DNA of 64,000 nt from Verrucomicrobiota bacterium (GTDB lineage Bacteria; Verrucomicrobiota; Lentisphaeria; JABSQK01; JAJFLO01): contig JAJFLQ010000104.1 in assembly GCA_021772615.1 (NCBI GenBank), positions 83,873 through 147,872 on the forward strand, given 5' to 3'. A program made the position numbers and the translations under genes. How positions within the stretch are numbered: position 1 is the first letter of the stretch; each line of letters opens with the position of its first letter. The notes under the pieces were generated by a model, which did not search any database, was not told where the DNA came from, and worked only from the letters and a program-made list of their open reading frames with translations. Below are positions 20,301-28,444 of the stretch, piece by piece.

Positions 20301-21694
20301 CACCAGGTCCGGTGTCGGCCGAAGCGGCGGCGATGTGGGGGCTGTGTCGTGTAGCCTCTATTGAATCGCCGGTGCATTGGGGCGGGTTGGTGGATTTCGA
20401 CCCGCGCGGGTCGCAGGATGAAGCAGCGTTATTGTGTCGCGATCTTCTTGGTGACCCGATGGACAATCAGGTTGCGTATCGGACCGAACGCAGATTTGTA
20501 ATGAAGATCGAGCACTATAACCTCTGTGAACGAAAGCACCTTCCTTTTCGCTGCCGGCCGGACGCTACCTATGTTATCACCGGTGGACTCGGAGGTATGG
20601 GCGTTCTAACGGCACGCGCCTTGATCGCATCGGGTGCGCGGCATCTCCTTTTACTCGGTCTCGAGCCGGCGCCGCCACGGTCCCGTTGGGCCGCCTCGGA
20701 TTTGAGTGCGATTCATCGAGAACGGATAGACGCAGTCTGCGGGCTGGAATCGGCCGGTGCTGCCGTCTACACCGGATTTTTCGACATCGCCGACCGTGAT
20801 GCCTTCACGTCTTTTTTTCTGGACTTCAAGAGTCAGCGTCGGCCGCCGATCTGCGGCATCATTCACGCCGCAGGACGCGCTGCGGACGTAGCATTGCGTG
20901 AGACATCGTTGCGCGATCTTGCAGACGTGCTCGCGCCGAAAGTGGTCGGCGCATTGTTGCTGCATGAGCTGGCCGCAACGTTAGCGCTGGATTTTTTCGT
21001 TGTCTACTCGTCGGCTGCGGCCGTTATTCCGTCTCGTCGAGGCGGCAGTTATGCTGCCGCGAATGCGTTTCTTGACGGCGTGGCGGCCGGTCGCGCGTTC
21101 CACAATGCACCGGCGCTGTCCATAAATTGGGGGCCTGTCGACGGCGTCGGGATGGCCGCGGACGAGCAGTGGGGGCAGCGGCTCCGCGAGCGCGGCGTGC
21201 GTCCTCTCAGCCGAAAAACGGCCGAGCAGGTGCTGATGACGCTTCTCGCTGCGCCCGCGCCCGTGCACAACGCGATGGCGGTTACGGCAGATTGGCAGGC
21301 GGTCCGGCGTGCACTGCCTGTACATCATAAGGATGCCTACCTGTCGGAACTTTCCGATTCCTCGAACGACGAGCCGGCTGCACCGGCGACCCGGAGCAAC
21401 GTGCCCGGTGAAGCCACAATCGATCGAGCGACGGAGTCTTCGGCGAGCAGTGAGCCCGTACGCGTCGTCGTCGTCGAGGCACTTGCGACCTTGCTCGCGG
21501 AACGCAAGGCGACGATCCCCATCGATACACCGCTTGCCGACATTGGCCTTGATTCCATCATGGCTGTCCAGCTCGTGAACGAAATCGATGCCGCTTTCGG
21601 CGTCGAGATCGCGTCCGACGACATCATGACATATTCGGTGGCAGGGATTGTAGATGTGATTGCGTTGCGTGGTGACGGTCAGTCGACCGGCTAG
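14318..21694 (+). CDS. FAAL-ACP-KS-(inactive AT)-cMT-KR-ACP polyketide synthase
   Basis: Residues are counted from the in-frame ATG at 14297. The ATG at 14318 is preferred because GGAGGA (14299-14304) lies upstream of it, although the 13-base spacing is long. Domains: fatty acyl-AMP ligase about 10-585 ('YTSGSTCAPRGV', 'YLRTGDLGF', 'TTSGKIQR'); ACP with Ser637; KS about 693-1115 with Cys861, His996 and His1036; a vestigial AT about 1135-1450; C-methyltransferase about 1560-1820 ('LEIGAGTGATT'); structural plus catalytic KR to about 2290 ('TGGLGGMG', Tyr2252, Asn2256); ACP with Ser2420. The AT has 'FVDHGSG' for PGQG, 'GHGAGE' with Gly1316 for Ser, and lacks about 130 residues before the post-AT linker. 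The protein should activate a fatty acid, extend it once with malonate loaded in trans, alpha-methylate and reduce it. The product is probably passed to the KS at 5.5-11.3 kb. Confidence 0.93.
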   Translation: MKPTTLAGLLQSRGENHPKSHAYTFVSAGSPDLRITYGDLHCRALAIAAMLRAESASVGDRALVLLPSGVDFVAAFFGCMYAGVIAVPIFPPRNNRNLSRIKSIATDADAAVCVSTGAVKARTQHLLSDDPALNAVAWCLVDDQPPAVATADTVCVCSPADTAVLQYTSGSTCAPRGVMVSHANFLHNLAFMHRRWDHHDGSTFVSWLPFFHDMGLVAGLLQPLYGGFPGILMSPMTFLQEPRSWLEAISRFRATSTIAPNFAYELCVSKIPDEDKVGLDLSCWHQAVNGAEPIRDATLHRFASAFAGCGFEATALNPGYGLAEATLVVSVGQAREPWDVLHISNAAMLNHDVVEVPEGTPDARRIVSCGRSAEDQDVVIADPAAFSVAAPNRIGEIWLKGASVASGYWRQPALTEQTFGVRLRSSGDGPYLRTGDLGFVWRNNLFVTGRLKDLIIIHGVNHYPQDIERTVQDCSSDLIRDAGAAFSISTDEGSQLVVVQELRRHAKYDFDALSATIQQAVLEAHGLALGGLALVRTKSVPKTTSGKIQRSLCRQAYEAESLRIVDLWRCSSQPDVALYDCEHPAIAVSVDADDRAVFRDWLRDQISAVAQLDRREIDDRRPLARYGVDSVLAVSIAGDIARKVNRALPASLLFDYPTVADVTGFLFPDAPQASAISSPRGFGDIEAVAVIGLGCRFPGANGANAFRHLLLGGIDAVSEVDADRWGVDAYVRRHPEIPGLRYGGFVENVFRFDRHLFGLTRKETMAMDPQQRLALETAWRALEDAGMASTSLEGSATGVYVGASSLDFSALTLRGGAAGAGAYAGTGMAHSLIANRISYCLNLRGPSVVVDTACSSSLVAIHQACVALHAGDCDLALAGGVNLLLGPEMTVALARANMMATDGRCKTFDHRADGYVRGEGCGFVVLRPLRQAVAAGDRVLAVVRGSAINQDGRSNGLTAPNGPAQEAVIRSALRRARVRAPEIGYVECHGTGTPLGDPQEVNALYNVLHGNGTGSVRCVLGAVKTNIGHLEAAAGIAGFIKAVHAVADGVIPGNLHLEKRNPALDSVADFFVLPTATVTWPGETGNERLAGVSSFGFGGTNAHVILGQGPAAATAAFTAAACDDLDDRPIHVLTLSARTAASRDDLARDVEAFLGETEAYDFASICHTAVSRRMHFPYRLAVVAPDAAVCRRLLESCGDDVVAPEVCHGVVATAVPIVTFVFVDHGSGYGGLLDELYRSSAVFRDEYDTCSDVARELGDAECVDIGMRTIETRDTDGPPDPMLAVAAHLALARLWQSWGVVPHAAIGHGAGELAAAHVMGRMGRRDCLAAALAWRPSTDGSDAQPDLTTERHADVDDLGGAVDSCVRLEVSLSEPCGKSSKAARGGAWLGPACSLARLHCLGIPVDWVAFDCSRNRRVTALPGTPFDQECYEFVAPPGVDHAVSKRFSAVTTAAAEQADYGFESCAIHQSRDEMRALNQLARWYQCRTLDALGCFADQHTEISVKTLASRYGVTSRYRTLMARWLDGLAADRLLDRTAFGFRQAARMPVFMRSGKQNEQAETDPENGLSAMVSLLHRFGSELSAIVTGSRNPLDVMFPSGDFAVADHVYRLSGPGRYFNGIVAAALRAVYAESGDSRTIRILEIGAGTGATTAAVLPICDVDRTVYDFTDIGDVFLNRASSSFGNFPFVRYRRLDVEVCPAEQGFDLQAYDVVIAANVLHATHHLDQTLAHVSALLKPRGTLLLWEATTQQPWFDTVFATLDGWDRFDDGIRLRHPLLSAYSWRRLLLDTGFSGFAAIPGQDLPDTGLGQHVMVAENGGESAAAPLRPLRDEDADGTNKNTVLNGTPPLLTVAWRTCELINNDRERMLPPGGWLLIADAGETTTRICTCLSDAGHTPVFLDRATCTLSIDNEDVVRRLLADTVATKLSLPLHGVVFCVDGLKDTTGAVVTQAAGIATRNCDAAIALFRALTDMPDIFGKARMWVITRGAQLVDDTPGPVSAEAAAMWGLCRVASIESPVHWGGLVDFDPRGSQDEAALLCRDLLGDPMDNQVAYRTERRFVMKIEHYNLCERKHLPFRCRPDATYVITGGLGGMGVLTARALIASGARHLLLLGLEPAPPRSRWAASDLSAIHRERIDAVCGLESAGAAVYTGFFDIADRDAFTSFFLDFKSQRRPPICGIIHAAGRAADVALRETSLRDLADVLAPKVVGALLLHELAATLALDFFVVYSSAAAVIPSRRGGSYAAANAFLDGVAAGRAFHNAPALSINWGPVDGVGMAADEQWGQRLRERGVRPLSRKTAEQVLMTLLAAPAPVHNAMAVTADWQAVRRALPVHHKDAYLSELSDSSNDEPAAPATRSNVPGEATIDRATESSASSEPVRVVVVEALATLLAERKATIPIDTPLADIGLDSIMAVQLVNEIDAAFGVEIASDDIMTYSVAGIVDVIALRGDGQSTG

Positions 21695-21727
21695 GCGTCC
21701 GTTGGAAAGGTTGATTTGCGCCCCAAG

Positions 21728-21757
21728 AACGGGCAAACACTTCCTTTGCCCGTTTTC
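21728..21757 (+). terminator. rho-independent terminator of the FAAL-PKS gene
   Basis: A perfect 10-bp stem (AACGGGCAAA at 21728-21737 with TTTGCCCGTT at 21745-21754) encloses a 7-base loop and runs into a short T tract. It lies 34 bases after the PKS stop codon, in the position expected for a terminator. Confidence 0.8.
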
Positions 21758-21851
21758 TGATTTGTCAGTATGGAATGCCGAGCTTGCTCGGGAACCGTAA
21801 AAGTCGGCCTGGAGTAATTGCGTGGCCGCGGTAGAATCCTGAGGTAAAATC

Positions 21852-21974
21852 ATGACGTCAATTGCAGTCAGTCTCGAAGATTGCAAAGCCAAATCACTGG
21901 AGGACACCGGCATTGATCTGTGTCCTGAAGGCCTATATGAAATGAGTCACTCCGGTACGCTAACTATTCGATGA
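21852..21974 (+). CDS. possible 40-residue small protein
   Basis: An ATG with a GAGG ribosome site 7 bases upstream (21841-21844) opens a 40-codon frame that ends at TGA. The predicted peptide is acidic, has two cysteines about 13 residues apart, and shows no membrane segment or known family pattern. It begins about 95 bases after the PKS terminator, so it would need its own promoter. It is kept as a candidate only because of the ribosome site; short chance frames with such a site do occur. Confidence 0.25.
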   Translation: MTSIAVSLEDCKAKSLEDTGIDLCPEGLYEMSHSGTLTIR

Positions 21975-22369
21975 GCAACCGTGAACTGTGGTCCGACGCG
22001 GCAACAGCGCCGGGGTTTCGCCCGTTCATCCGGGCCCCAACACGTAAAGGAGTGTTCCGTTCCGCTATTGGTGGTATGCGGGGTTGTACGCGTGTGCGCC
22101 GCGCCGCATATCAATCGAAGTGAACGAACTGGAAGACAGCCGGGAGTAGTCACGAGACGGTCTTGACGGTCGCTCATCCGAAACGCGTTCGACAGAGCTG
22201 TAACGTTGACGTCCATTTTATCAACACGCCGACATCCCTGCTAAACGATGCAGGAATGATGAGATTCGAATTTACAGACGTTTGAGCCTACGCTCTCGAG
22301 CTCTGGTAAGCACGCTAAAGCGCGAACTCCAGCGAAAAGCTTTCAATGTACCACCACGCTTTGGGGGCC

Positions 22370-22433
22370 CGCGAATGGACGCCAATAACCGCTAACAAAA
22401 AAATGGATTCGCGTCCATTGGCGTCCATTTGCG
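22370..22433. repeat. inverted-repeat element built from GCGTCCATT units
   Basis: CGCGAATGGACGCCAA (22370-22385) is the reverse complement of TTGGCGTCCATTTGCG (22418-22433) with one mismatch. Inside lies a further palindrome, AATGGA-TTCGCG-TCCATT (22402-22419), and the right side contains the tandem copies GCGTCCATTG and GCGTCCATTT (22411-22430). The whole can fold into a long hairpin. Similar 'cgcgaatggacgc' intergenic repeats occur in many environmental bacterial genomes, so this is probably one copy of a dispersed family. Confidence 0.6.
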
Positions 22434-22925
22434 GTTCTTCCACGCCACATGCTGTACGGACTTCGTTGTTCACGGCTTTCTATGTGGCCGTTCCAACGCC
22501 CTGCCGACACGACGGATACATCTAAATCCGTGAACAGCTTCACCGAAAGCCTTAATTCAACGACAGTGGATCACCTTACAGAGGGGCGACAATGATTCCA
22601 AAACCATCTCGGTAATCAGCGTTCGATCGTGTTTCACGACGATTGTCGCTATGAGATGCCTGTTAACAGGCTCGTGTATTTTGCAGATGATTGCCGCGGC
22701 AGTTTGAGTCTCTGAAAGCATCGGCCGCTTGCGAATACGCATAAAAATGTTAGTGTGTTAATATGGCCATGGTCGCTTTTGCGCCCATATTCTCCCCGCC
22801 GAGTTGACGAGGCATGAGCATACGTCGTGCCGCTCCTTCTCCGCCGACTAGCGTCGGCACCCGCCTTCCGTTGCTCGTCGGTTCCGCTTGAACCAAAACA
22901 TAGCAAGAAACGGAGCCTGTATTAT

Positions 22926-25100
22926 ATGGCTAAGCTCATTAACGTATCAAATCGCTTGCCGGTTACCATCGGCAAGACCATTCGCAAATCCTCGGGCGGC
23001 CTCGTTACCGCCATGGAAGGACTTACCGATCGACTCGAACTCAGTTGGGTCGGCTGGCCAGGAGCCGCCGCCGCCAACGCAGCTCAGGAACAAGAACTCC
23101 GACAAACGCTCAATTCACAATATCGCTACGATCCAGTATTTCTCTCGGAGGCCGATATCGAAGGGTTTTACCAAGGTTTTTCGAATCAAAGTCTGTGGCC
23201 TCTGTTGCATTACATGGCGACAAAGATGGCGTACGAGACGGAGTGGTGGGACTGCTATCAGAAGGTAAACCAAAAATTTGCCGACCAGGTTGTGGCGACG
23301 GCGGAATCCGGCGACACGGTGTGGGTGCACGATTACCAACTCATGCTGGTCCCCGGCATGCTGCGCCACGCCAATCCCGATTTACGCATCGGCTTCTTCT
23401 TGCATACGCCCTTTCCTTCCTATGAGCTGTTTCGCTGCCACCCGGACCGCAACAATCTTCTGTATGGATTATTGGGGGCAGACCATATTGGCTTTCATAC
23501 CTATGGCTACCTGAGACATTTTCGCAGTACCGTTCTGCGCTGCCTGGGAATAGACTCGGAGATCGACCGGATCCCGTACAACGGGCGGCAGGTCAAAATA
23601 GGTGTTCATCCCATCGGCATCGATGCGGAGAAATTCACTAACGAAGTCACCAGCCCCACGTGTCAGGAATACTTGGCCAAATATCGCGAGGCCTACGCAG
23701 GCAAGCGTGTGGTGATCGGCGTTGAACGCCTGGACTACACCAAAGGTATCCTGCATCGACTGAATGCCGTCGAGCAATACCTGGCTGCCGAGGATACGCC
23801 AAACAATGTTATATTCCTGTTTATCGCAGTGCCGTCGCGGGGTGCGGTGAAGGAATACCAGGTTCTGCGCGAGCAGGTAGAAGGTATGGTGGGCCGCATC
23901 AACGGCCAGCATGCCACGGTTGAGAACATACCGATACACTTCATTCACGGGACCATCTCTTTTCCGGAACTGTGCGCCCTCTACAAGCTCGCCGAAGTCT
24001 GCATGGTAACGCCCCTCATTGACGGCATGAACCTGGTTGCGAAGGAATACGTCGCCTGCCAGGAGAACGACGACGGCGTCTTGATTCTCAGCGAATTTGC
24101 CGGCGCAGCCAACGAATTGTTCAGCGCCATAATTGTCAACCCCTATTCGCCGCATGAGATCGCGGACTCCATTCGACAAGCGCTTTCAATGCCGTTCGCG
24201 GAACGGTCCGAACGCACCCGAGTGCTGCGGGAGCGGGTCTGCAAATACGATGCCGGTTATTGGGCCGGCAGCTTTCTAAATGCACTCGAGAAGCATGTTG
24301 AAACGGAAGAAGAGCCAGTTGGCGAAACGCTCAAACCAAGTATTCTGCAAGCTGCCGTTGACGTAGCTGAGCGTATCGCCGTGGTGCTCGATTACGACGG
24401 CACATTGCGCGAGTTTGTGTCCGATCCGTCCGACGCCGGGCCAACCAGGGCGATTACCGATTTGCTCGACCAACTGTCGGGAAAACCAAACACAGACGTC
24501 TTTATTGTCAGTGGCCGTCAAGAGGCCGATCTCCAGCGCTGGCTCGGCCATTACCCATTTACCCTGGTATGCGAGCACGGCTACCGCAGCCGTCCGGCAG
24601 GAGCCGAAAAGTGGGCAGTACTCACGGAAGACGCAGATCTCTCCTGGCGAGAGTCAGTATTGGAAGTGTTTCGTTATTTCGAGGGTCAAACCCCCGGCAG
24701 TTCAATTGAGCAAAAGCGTTCCTCCATGGTTTGGCATTATCGTCGCAGCGACCCGGAATTCGGCCAATGGAAGGCACATCAAATGATGGGTGAGCTATAC
24801 GAGACGGTTTCAAATCTCCCGGTAGAGATCCATCACGGAAAGAAGATCATCGAAGTCAGCTCTGTCGTCGTTACCAAAGGCAATGCGCTCCGTCACTACT
24901 GCGGAAATGGCGATTACGACCTGGTTATTTGCGCCGGCGACGATCAGACCGACGAGAGTATGTTTCAGGCCGAAATCGACAATCTCTTTTCCATCAAGGT
25001 CGGAGCAGGCGACACCGCCGCACGGTATCGAATCGATACGCCGAATACCTTTCGCAACCTTGTAGGCACCGTATTTGCAGACAGGGAGATCGGCTCGTGA
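22926..25100 (+). CDS. otsAB: bifunctional trehalose-6-phosphate synthase/phosphatase
   Basis: The start is placed at 22926 because GGAG lies 9 bases upstream and the protein then begins '[15 protein letters not shown]', the normal OtsA opening; the longer frame to 22827 has no support. The 724-residue protein has a GT20 synthase domain (about 1-465; '[14 protein letters not shown]', '[11 protein letters not shown]', '[11 protein letters not shown]') that makes trehalose 6-phosphate from a nucleotide glucose and glucose 6-phosphate. A HAD-type phosphatase (about 490-720; '[10 protein letters not shown]', 'IVSGRQE', '[12 protein letters not shown]') follows and yields trehalose. The DxDGT nucleophile pair is intact, unlike many plant fusions. 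Trehalose is an osmoprotectant, and the next two genes, a GH15 hydrolase and an MscS channel, fit osmotic stress handling. Confidence 0.93.
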   Translation: MAKLINVSNRLPVTIGKTIRKSSGGLVTAMEGLTDRLELSWVGWPGAAAANAAQEQELRQTLNSQYRYDPVFLSEADIEGFYQGFSNQSLWPLLHYMATKMAYETEWWDCYQKVNQKFADQVVATAESGDTVWVHDYQLMLVPGMLRHANPDLRIGFFLHTPFPSYELFRCHPDRNNLLYGLLGADHIGFHTYGYLRHFRSTVLRCLGIDSEIDRIPYNGRQVKIGVHPIGIDAEKFTNEVTSPTCQEYLAKYREAYAGKRVVIGVERLDYTKGILHRLNAVEQYLAAEDTPNNVIFLFIAVPSRGAVKEYQVLREQVEGMVGRINGQHATVENIPIHFIHGTISFPELCALYKLAEVCMVTPLIDGMNLVAKEYVACQENDDGVLILSEFAGAANELFSAIIVNPYSPHEIADSIRQALSMPFAERSERTRVLRERVCKYDAGYWAGSFLNALEKHVETEEEPVGETLKPSILQAAVDVAERIAVVLDYDGTLREFVSDPSDAGPTRAITDLLDQLSGKPNTDVFIVSGRQEADLQRWLGHYPFTLVCEHGYRSRPAGAEKWAVLTEDADLSWRESVLEVFRYFEGQTPGSSIEQKRSSMVWHYRRSDPEFGQWKAHQMMGELYETVSNLPVEIHHGKKIIEVSSVVVTKGNALRHYCGNGDYDLVICAGDDQTDESMFQAEIDNLFSIKVGAGDTAARYRIDTPNTFRNLVGTVFADREIGS

Positions 25101-26947
25101 CGTTCATCGACAAACGTGAAAATTTAGACTACGGCGTGATTGGCAACTGTCAGTCGGCCGCACTCATATCGAAGTATGGTTCCCTTGACTGGTGTTGCCT
25201 GCCAACCTTTGGCTCGGCCTCATTTTTTGCAGCCCTTTTGGATGAGAAGAAAGGGGGTCGCTGCGGCATCGAACCAGTAGGCGATTACTGGGAGGTGAAG
25301 CAGGACTACGTGCGGCGCACCAACATCTTAAGAACCAATTACACGTCGCCTGAAGCTGAGTTTGAGATCCTCGACTTTATGCCGCGCTATTGCGTTGACA
25401 ACGGCGGTTATCATTGCCCGGCGGAGATCATTCGCTACTTTCGGATTATTCGCGGAACGCCAAAGGTGCGAGTCATTTACGAGCCGCGGCCAAACTACGG
25501 CAGGCACCCGTCCGTATCCACCGTTGAAACCAACTACGTGAAGAGCTACAGCGTTGGCGGCTCCTATGAGTCGATCTATCTGTACACGGAACTCGACAAG
25601 AAAGCCATCATTGCCGGCGATCCGGTCGAGCTGCAGGACCGTAGCTATCTCCTCTTGAGTTACAACCAAAAGCTGGTCAAGGTCGACCAGGATTTTGTGC
25701 GTCTGGAATTGGAGCGGACTCGCGTTTACTGGATGGGCTGGGTAGCCGAAACCACCATTGTGCCGGGCTACGAGCCGGCAGTGGAGCGCAGCGCGTTGGT
25801 GCTCAAGTTACTGACCTATCAAAAGACCGGCGCGATACTCGCTGCCGTTACAACCAGTCTGCCCGAGACCATCGGCGAAGTTCGCAATTGGGACTACCGG
25901 TATTGTTGGATTCGCGATGCATCCATGATTGTATCCGTGTTAACCAACCTCGGTCACTACAACTCGGTTCGCCGCTTTCTTCGCTTTATCCTCGACGTTG
26001 TCCCGTTCAAAAACGAAGAAGTTCAAATTATGTACGGCATTGAAGGCGAAAAGAATCTTGAGGAAGGTCAGTTGGACTGGCTGGACGGCTATCTTGATTC
26101 CAGGCCGGTCCGCATTGGCAACGCCGCCTACGCGCAAAAGCAGAACGACGTCTACGGTGTGTTGCTTGACGTGATCCACCAAAATTTTTTGTTATTCCGG
26201 GAGAAGCTGGATTATCGCGAAGATCTGTGGACCGTCGTCCGGACTTTGGCTCGGCACGTGGAAAACAACTGGGACAGTCTCGATAAGGGCATCTGGGAGT
26301 TTCGGAAGGAAAAACGACATTTTGTCTTCTCCAAAGTGCTCTGCTGGGTAGCGATGGATCGTGCAGCCAAAATCGCCGGCCTGCTGGGCCGCCACAAGCA
26401 GGCTCTGGCCTGGTCGCAATTGCGAGAGGAAATTCGTTGCGACGTCATGGAGCGCGGTGTTCATCCGGAACTGCAGGCCTTTACGCAGTCCTATGGCAGC
26501 GAGTACATGGACGCAGCCAACCTGCTGATGGAGCAGTACGGCTTCATTGATGCCCACGACCCCGTTTACTGCAACACCGTCAAGCTCACCTTCGACCGTC
26601 TTTGTGTAGAGGGTCTCATGTATCGCTATCGCAACGAGGATGATTTTGGTTTGCCTTCGTCTTCTTTCACCGTTTGTACGTTTTGGATGATTCGCAGTCT
26701 TGCGCGAATTGGTCAACGGGAAACCGCGATCTCCATGTTCAATAATTTGTTAAGCCATACCAATCACCTTGGATTGCTGAGCGAGGACATCGACTTTTGT
26801 ACCAAGCGACTGTTGGGGAATTTCCCACAGGGCTACAGCCATCTGGCATTGATTGACGTTGCGATGGTGTTGACCAACACCGACCACATCGCGCCCAACG
26901 AAGAAGCCAACGTTGCCCTCCCGTTCGTCCCGGATCCAAATCCATAG
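25097..26947 (+). CDS. GH15 family glucoamylase/trehalase-type hydrolase
   Basis: The start is a GTG at 25097 whose last bases overlap the otsAB stop (GTGA), so translation is coupled; the frame extends further upstream only inside otsAB. The 616-residue protein begins 'DYGVIGNCQSAALISKYGSLDWCCLP', the standard opening of bacterial GH15 enzymes of the mycobacterial trehalase/glucan hydrolase type. It has 'NWDYRYCWIRDA' in the (alpha/alpha)6 barrel and 'FPQGYSHLALI' near the end. Such enzymes hydrolyse trehalose or alpha-glucan ends to glucose. Coupling to OtsAB suggests trehalose as substrate and a role in draining the pool after stress, but the sequence does not separate trehalase from glucoamylase. 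Confidence 0.88.
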   Translation: MTFIDKRENLDYGVIGNCQSAALISKYGSLDWCCLPTFGSASFFAALLDEKKGGRCGIEPVGDYWEVKQDYVRRTNILRTNYTSPEAEFEILDFMPRYCVDNGGYHCPAEIIRYFRIIRGTPKVRVIYEPRPNYGRHPSVSTVETNYVKSYSVGGSYESIYLYTELDKKAIIAGDPVELQDRSYLLLSYNQKLVKVDQDFVRLELERTRVYWMGWVAETTIVPGYEPAVERSALVLKLLTYQKTGAILAAVTTSLPETIGEVRNWDYRYCWIRDASMIVSVLTNLGHYNSVRRFLRFILDVVPFKNEEVQIMYGIEGEKNLEEGQLDWLDGYLDSRPVRIGNAAYAQKQNDVYGVLLDVIHQNFLLFREKLDYREDLWTVVRTLARHVENNWDSLDKGIWEFRKEKRHFVFSKVLCWVAMDRAAKIAGLLGRHKQALAWSQLREEIRCDVMERGVHPELQAFTQSYGSEYMDAANLLMEQYGFIDAHDPVYCNTVKLTFDRLCVEGLMYRYRNEDDFGLPSSSFTVCTFWMIRSLARIGQRETAISMFNNLLSHTNHLGLLSEDIDFCTKRLLGNFPQGYSHLALIDVAMVLTNTDHIAPNEEANVALPFVPDPNP

Positions 26948-26952
26948 CTTAT

Positions 26953-28035
26953 ATGATCACGCTTGCTGAACTCGTTCAAATACTCCCCGAATTTCTTACT
27001 GTTTCCGCCGTTGCGGTCAGTGGCATCTGGCTGACGCAGATACTGCTGCGGACCCTGCGCGGTTATGCCGACGAAGCTGGCGAGGCCGTCCTTCGCGAAG
27101 GTCTCACCGCGTTGCGCACTCCCTTGCTGGCTTGCCTGCTTTGGGCCACTGTGGTAATCGCCTCGTCCATCCCCGATGGCGACTACCTGGCTCCCGAACC
27201 GTTGCGGCGCGTTGCCGTGGTAGCGTTGATCGCCGCCGCCGCCTGGGCCTGTATTCGCGGCAGTCGCGTCGCGATGCAACTGATTCTAACCGATTTCGAC
27301 GTCAGTCAGAAAGACAATCTCGTTAGTCGCAAAATGGCAACGCAGCTGCGCGTTCTGCATCGGATATTCGTGACCGTCGTGATTATTGTGGCCGGCGCGA
27401 TGATTTTGATGAGTTTCGACAGCGTTAAACGCATTGGCTTGAGTCTTTTGGCATCGGCAGGGGTCGCCGGAATCGTCATTGGTCTTGCGGCGCAGAAGGT
27501 GCTCGGCAACGTTTTAGCGGGCATTCAACTGGCGATTGCGCAACCGATTCGTCTCGACGACGTCGTCATCATGGAAGGTGAATGGGGTTGGATCGAAGAA
27601 ATCACGCTCACCTATGTCGTCGTCCGCATTTGGGACAAGCGCCGATTAATCGTTCCCAGCTCCTGCGTCTTGGAAAAACCTTTCCAAAATTGGACGCGCA
27701 CGTCGGCTGAGATTCTCGGTACTGTCTTTATCTATTGCGACTACACCGTTGACGTGACGGCCATTCGCGCGGAGGTCGGCAAGATTCTTGAACGCTGTCC
27801 GCACTGGGATGGCCAGGTGAACAACACCCAAGTCACCAATGCAACCGCGCAAACGCTGGAAGTGCGCGTTCTCATGAGTGCCGCGGACTCTCCAACTGCC
27901 TGGAACTTGCGCGTCTTCGTCCGCGAGGAAATCGTCAAATTTCTCCAACACGAATTTCCTGAGGCCTTGCCGCGCACGCGAGTCGAGCTCAAATCGCCGG
28001 ACCACGCATTTCCTCCAGAGTCGATACCGATTTAG
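26953..28035 (+). CDS. MscS-family mechanosensitive channel
   Basis: This 360-residue membrane protein has several N-terminal hydrophobic helices and the pore-lining MscS signature 'ASAGVAGIVIGLAAQKVLGN', rich in small residues. 'AGIQLAIAQPIRLDDVVIM' and the beta domain ('GWIEEITLTYVVVRIWDKRRLIVPSS') follow. The C-terminal alpha/beta part is present. These channels open on membrane tension and release solutes during hypo-osmotic shock. The gene starts 5 bases after the GH15 stop and completes a three-gene operon of making, breaking and venting compatible solute. I see no strong ribosome site, so expression may depend on coupling. Confidence 0.92.
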   Translation: MITLAELVQILPEFLTVSAVAVSGIWLTQILLRTLRGYADEAGEAVLREGLTALRTPLLACLLWATVVIASSIPDGDYLAPEPLRRVAVVALIAAAAWACIRGSRVAMQLILTDFDVSQKDNLVSRKMATQLRVLHRIFVTVVIIVAGAMILMSFDSVKRIGLSLLASAGVAGIVIGLAAQKVLGNVLAGIQLAIAQPIRLDDVVIMEGEWGWIEEITLTYVVVRIWDKRRLIVPSSCVLEKPFQNWTRTSAEILGTVFIYCDYTVDVTAIRAEVGKILERCPHWDGQVNNTQVTNATAQTLEVRVLMSAADSPTAWNLRVFVREEIVKFLQHEFPEALPRTRVELKSPDHAFPPESIPI

Positions 28036-28444
28036 ACAATGAGAGTAAGGTGACACAAGTGGTGAACCGCCGACACCGGCTTACGCAACCATAGCTCTTG
28101 AAAATCCAGGCGACGGAAAGAACCCTTTTGTTGTAAATGAGGTGATCGAGGAAGGCCAGAAAGACTTGAGTGCTCCGTCGCCTGCAATTACACAGCTTAA
28201 GAATTTCCAATCTTATTCTGTGGAAGTGGTAGTATATAGCGAATCCAATTTTCAAGACATTACAGATCAATTGAAACAGCATATCAGGTTTCAGGCGCCA
28301 GAATTTTGACCCATCAACGGAATCGATATGCACAGCCAATTCGTATGCCTGATTTAACTTCATAAAGCTGCTGGTTTTCCCGATAATGCCCTCCCGCATT
28401 TACCGGGATTGGCTGGGAATACCTACCGAGCTTAAATACTGTTT
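28036..28444. other. intergenic, convergent gene ends
   Basis: About 400 bases lie between the convergent ends of the mscS and GT-C genes. Base composition is more AT-rich than the flanking genes. I see no hairpin with a T tract, no tRNA and no frame with a ribosome site; a 136-codon minus-strand frame across it has no family features. Confidence 0.4.

Larger units (their letters stand above)
21695..22925. other. 1.2 kb intergenic region with terminator, repeat and one small ORF
   Basis: This long gap separates the FAAL-PKS from otsAB. It holds a strong terminator at 21728-21757, a possible 40-codon gene at 21852-21974, and an inverted-repeat element at 22370-22433. The remaining sequence has no credible gene. 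A frame on the minus strand at 21947-22216 lacks a ribosome site and any family features. The promoter of the otsAB operon should lie within the last few hundred bases, but I could not pick a convincing one. Confidence 0.5.

Noticed and set aside
21947..22216. Minus-strand 89-codon frame in the gap after the FAAL-PKS
   Set aside because: No ribosome site and a Cys/Arg/Thr composition typical of chance translation of non-coding or repeat DNA.
24929..25096. Upstream extension of the GH15 frame
   Set aside because: The added sequence is Arg-rich, lies inside otsAB in another frame, and the GTG at 25097 gives the family-typical N terminus.
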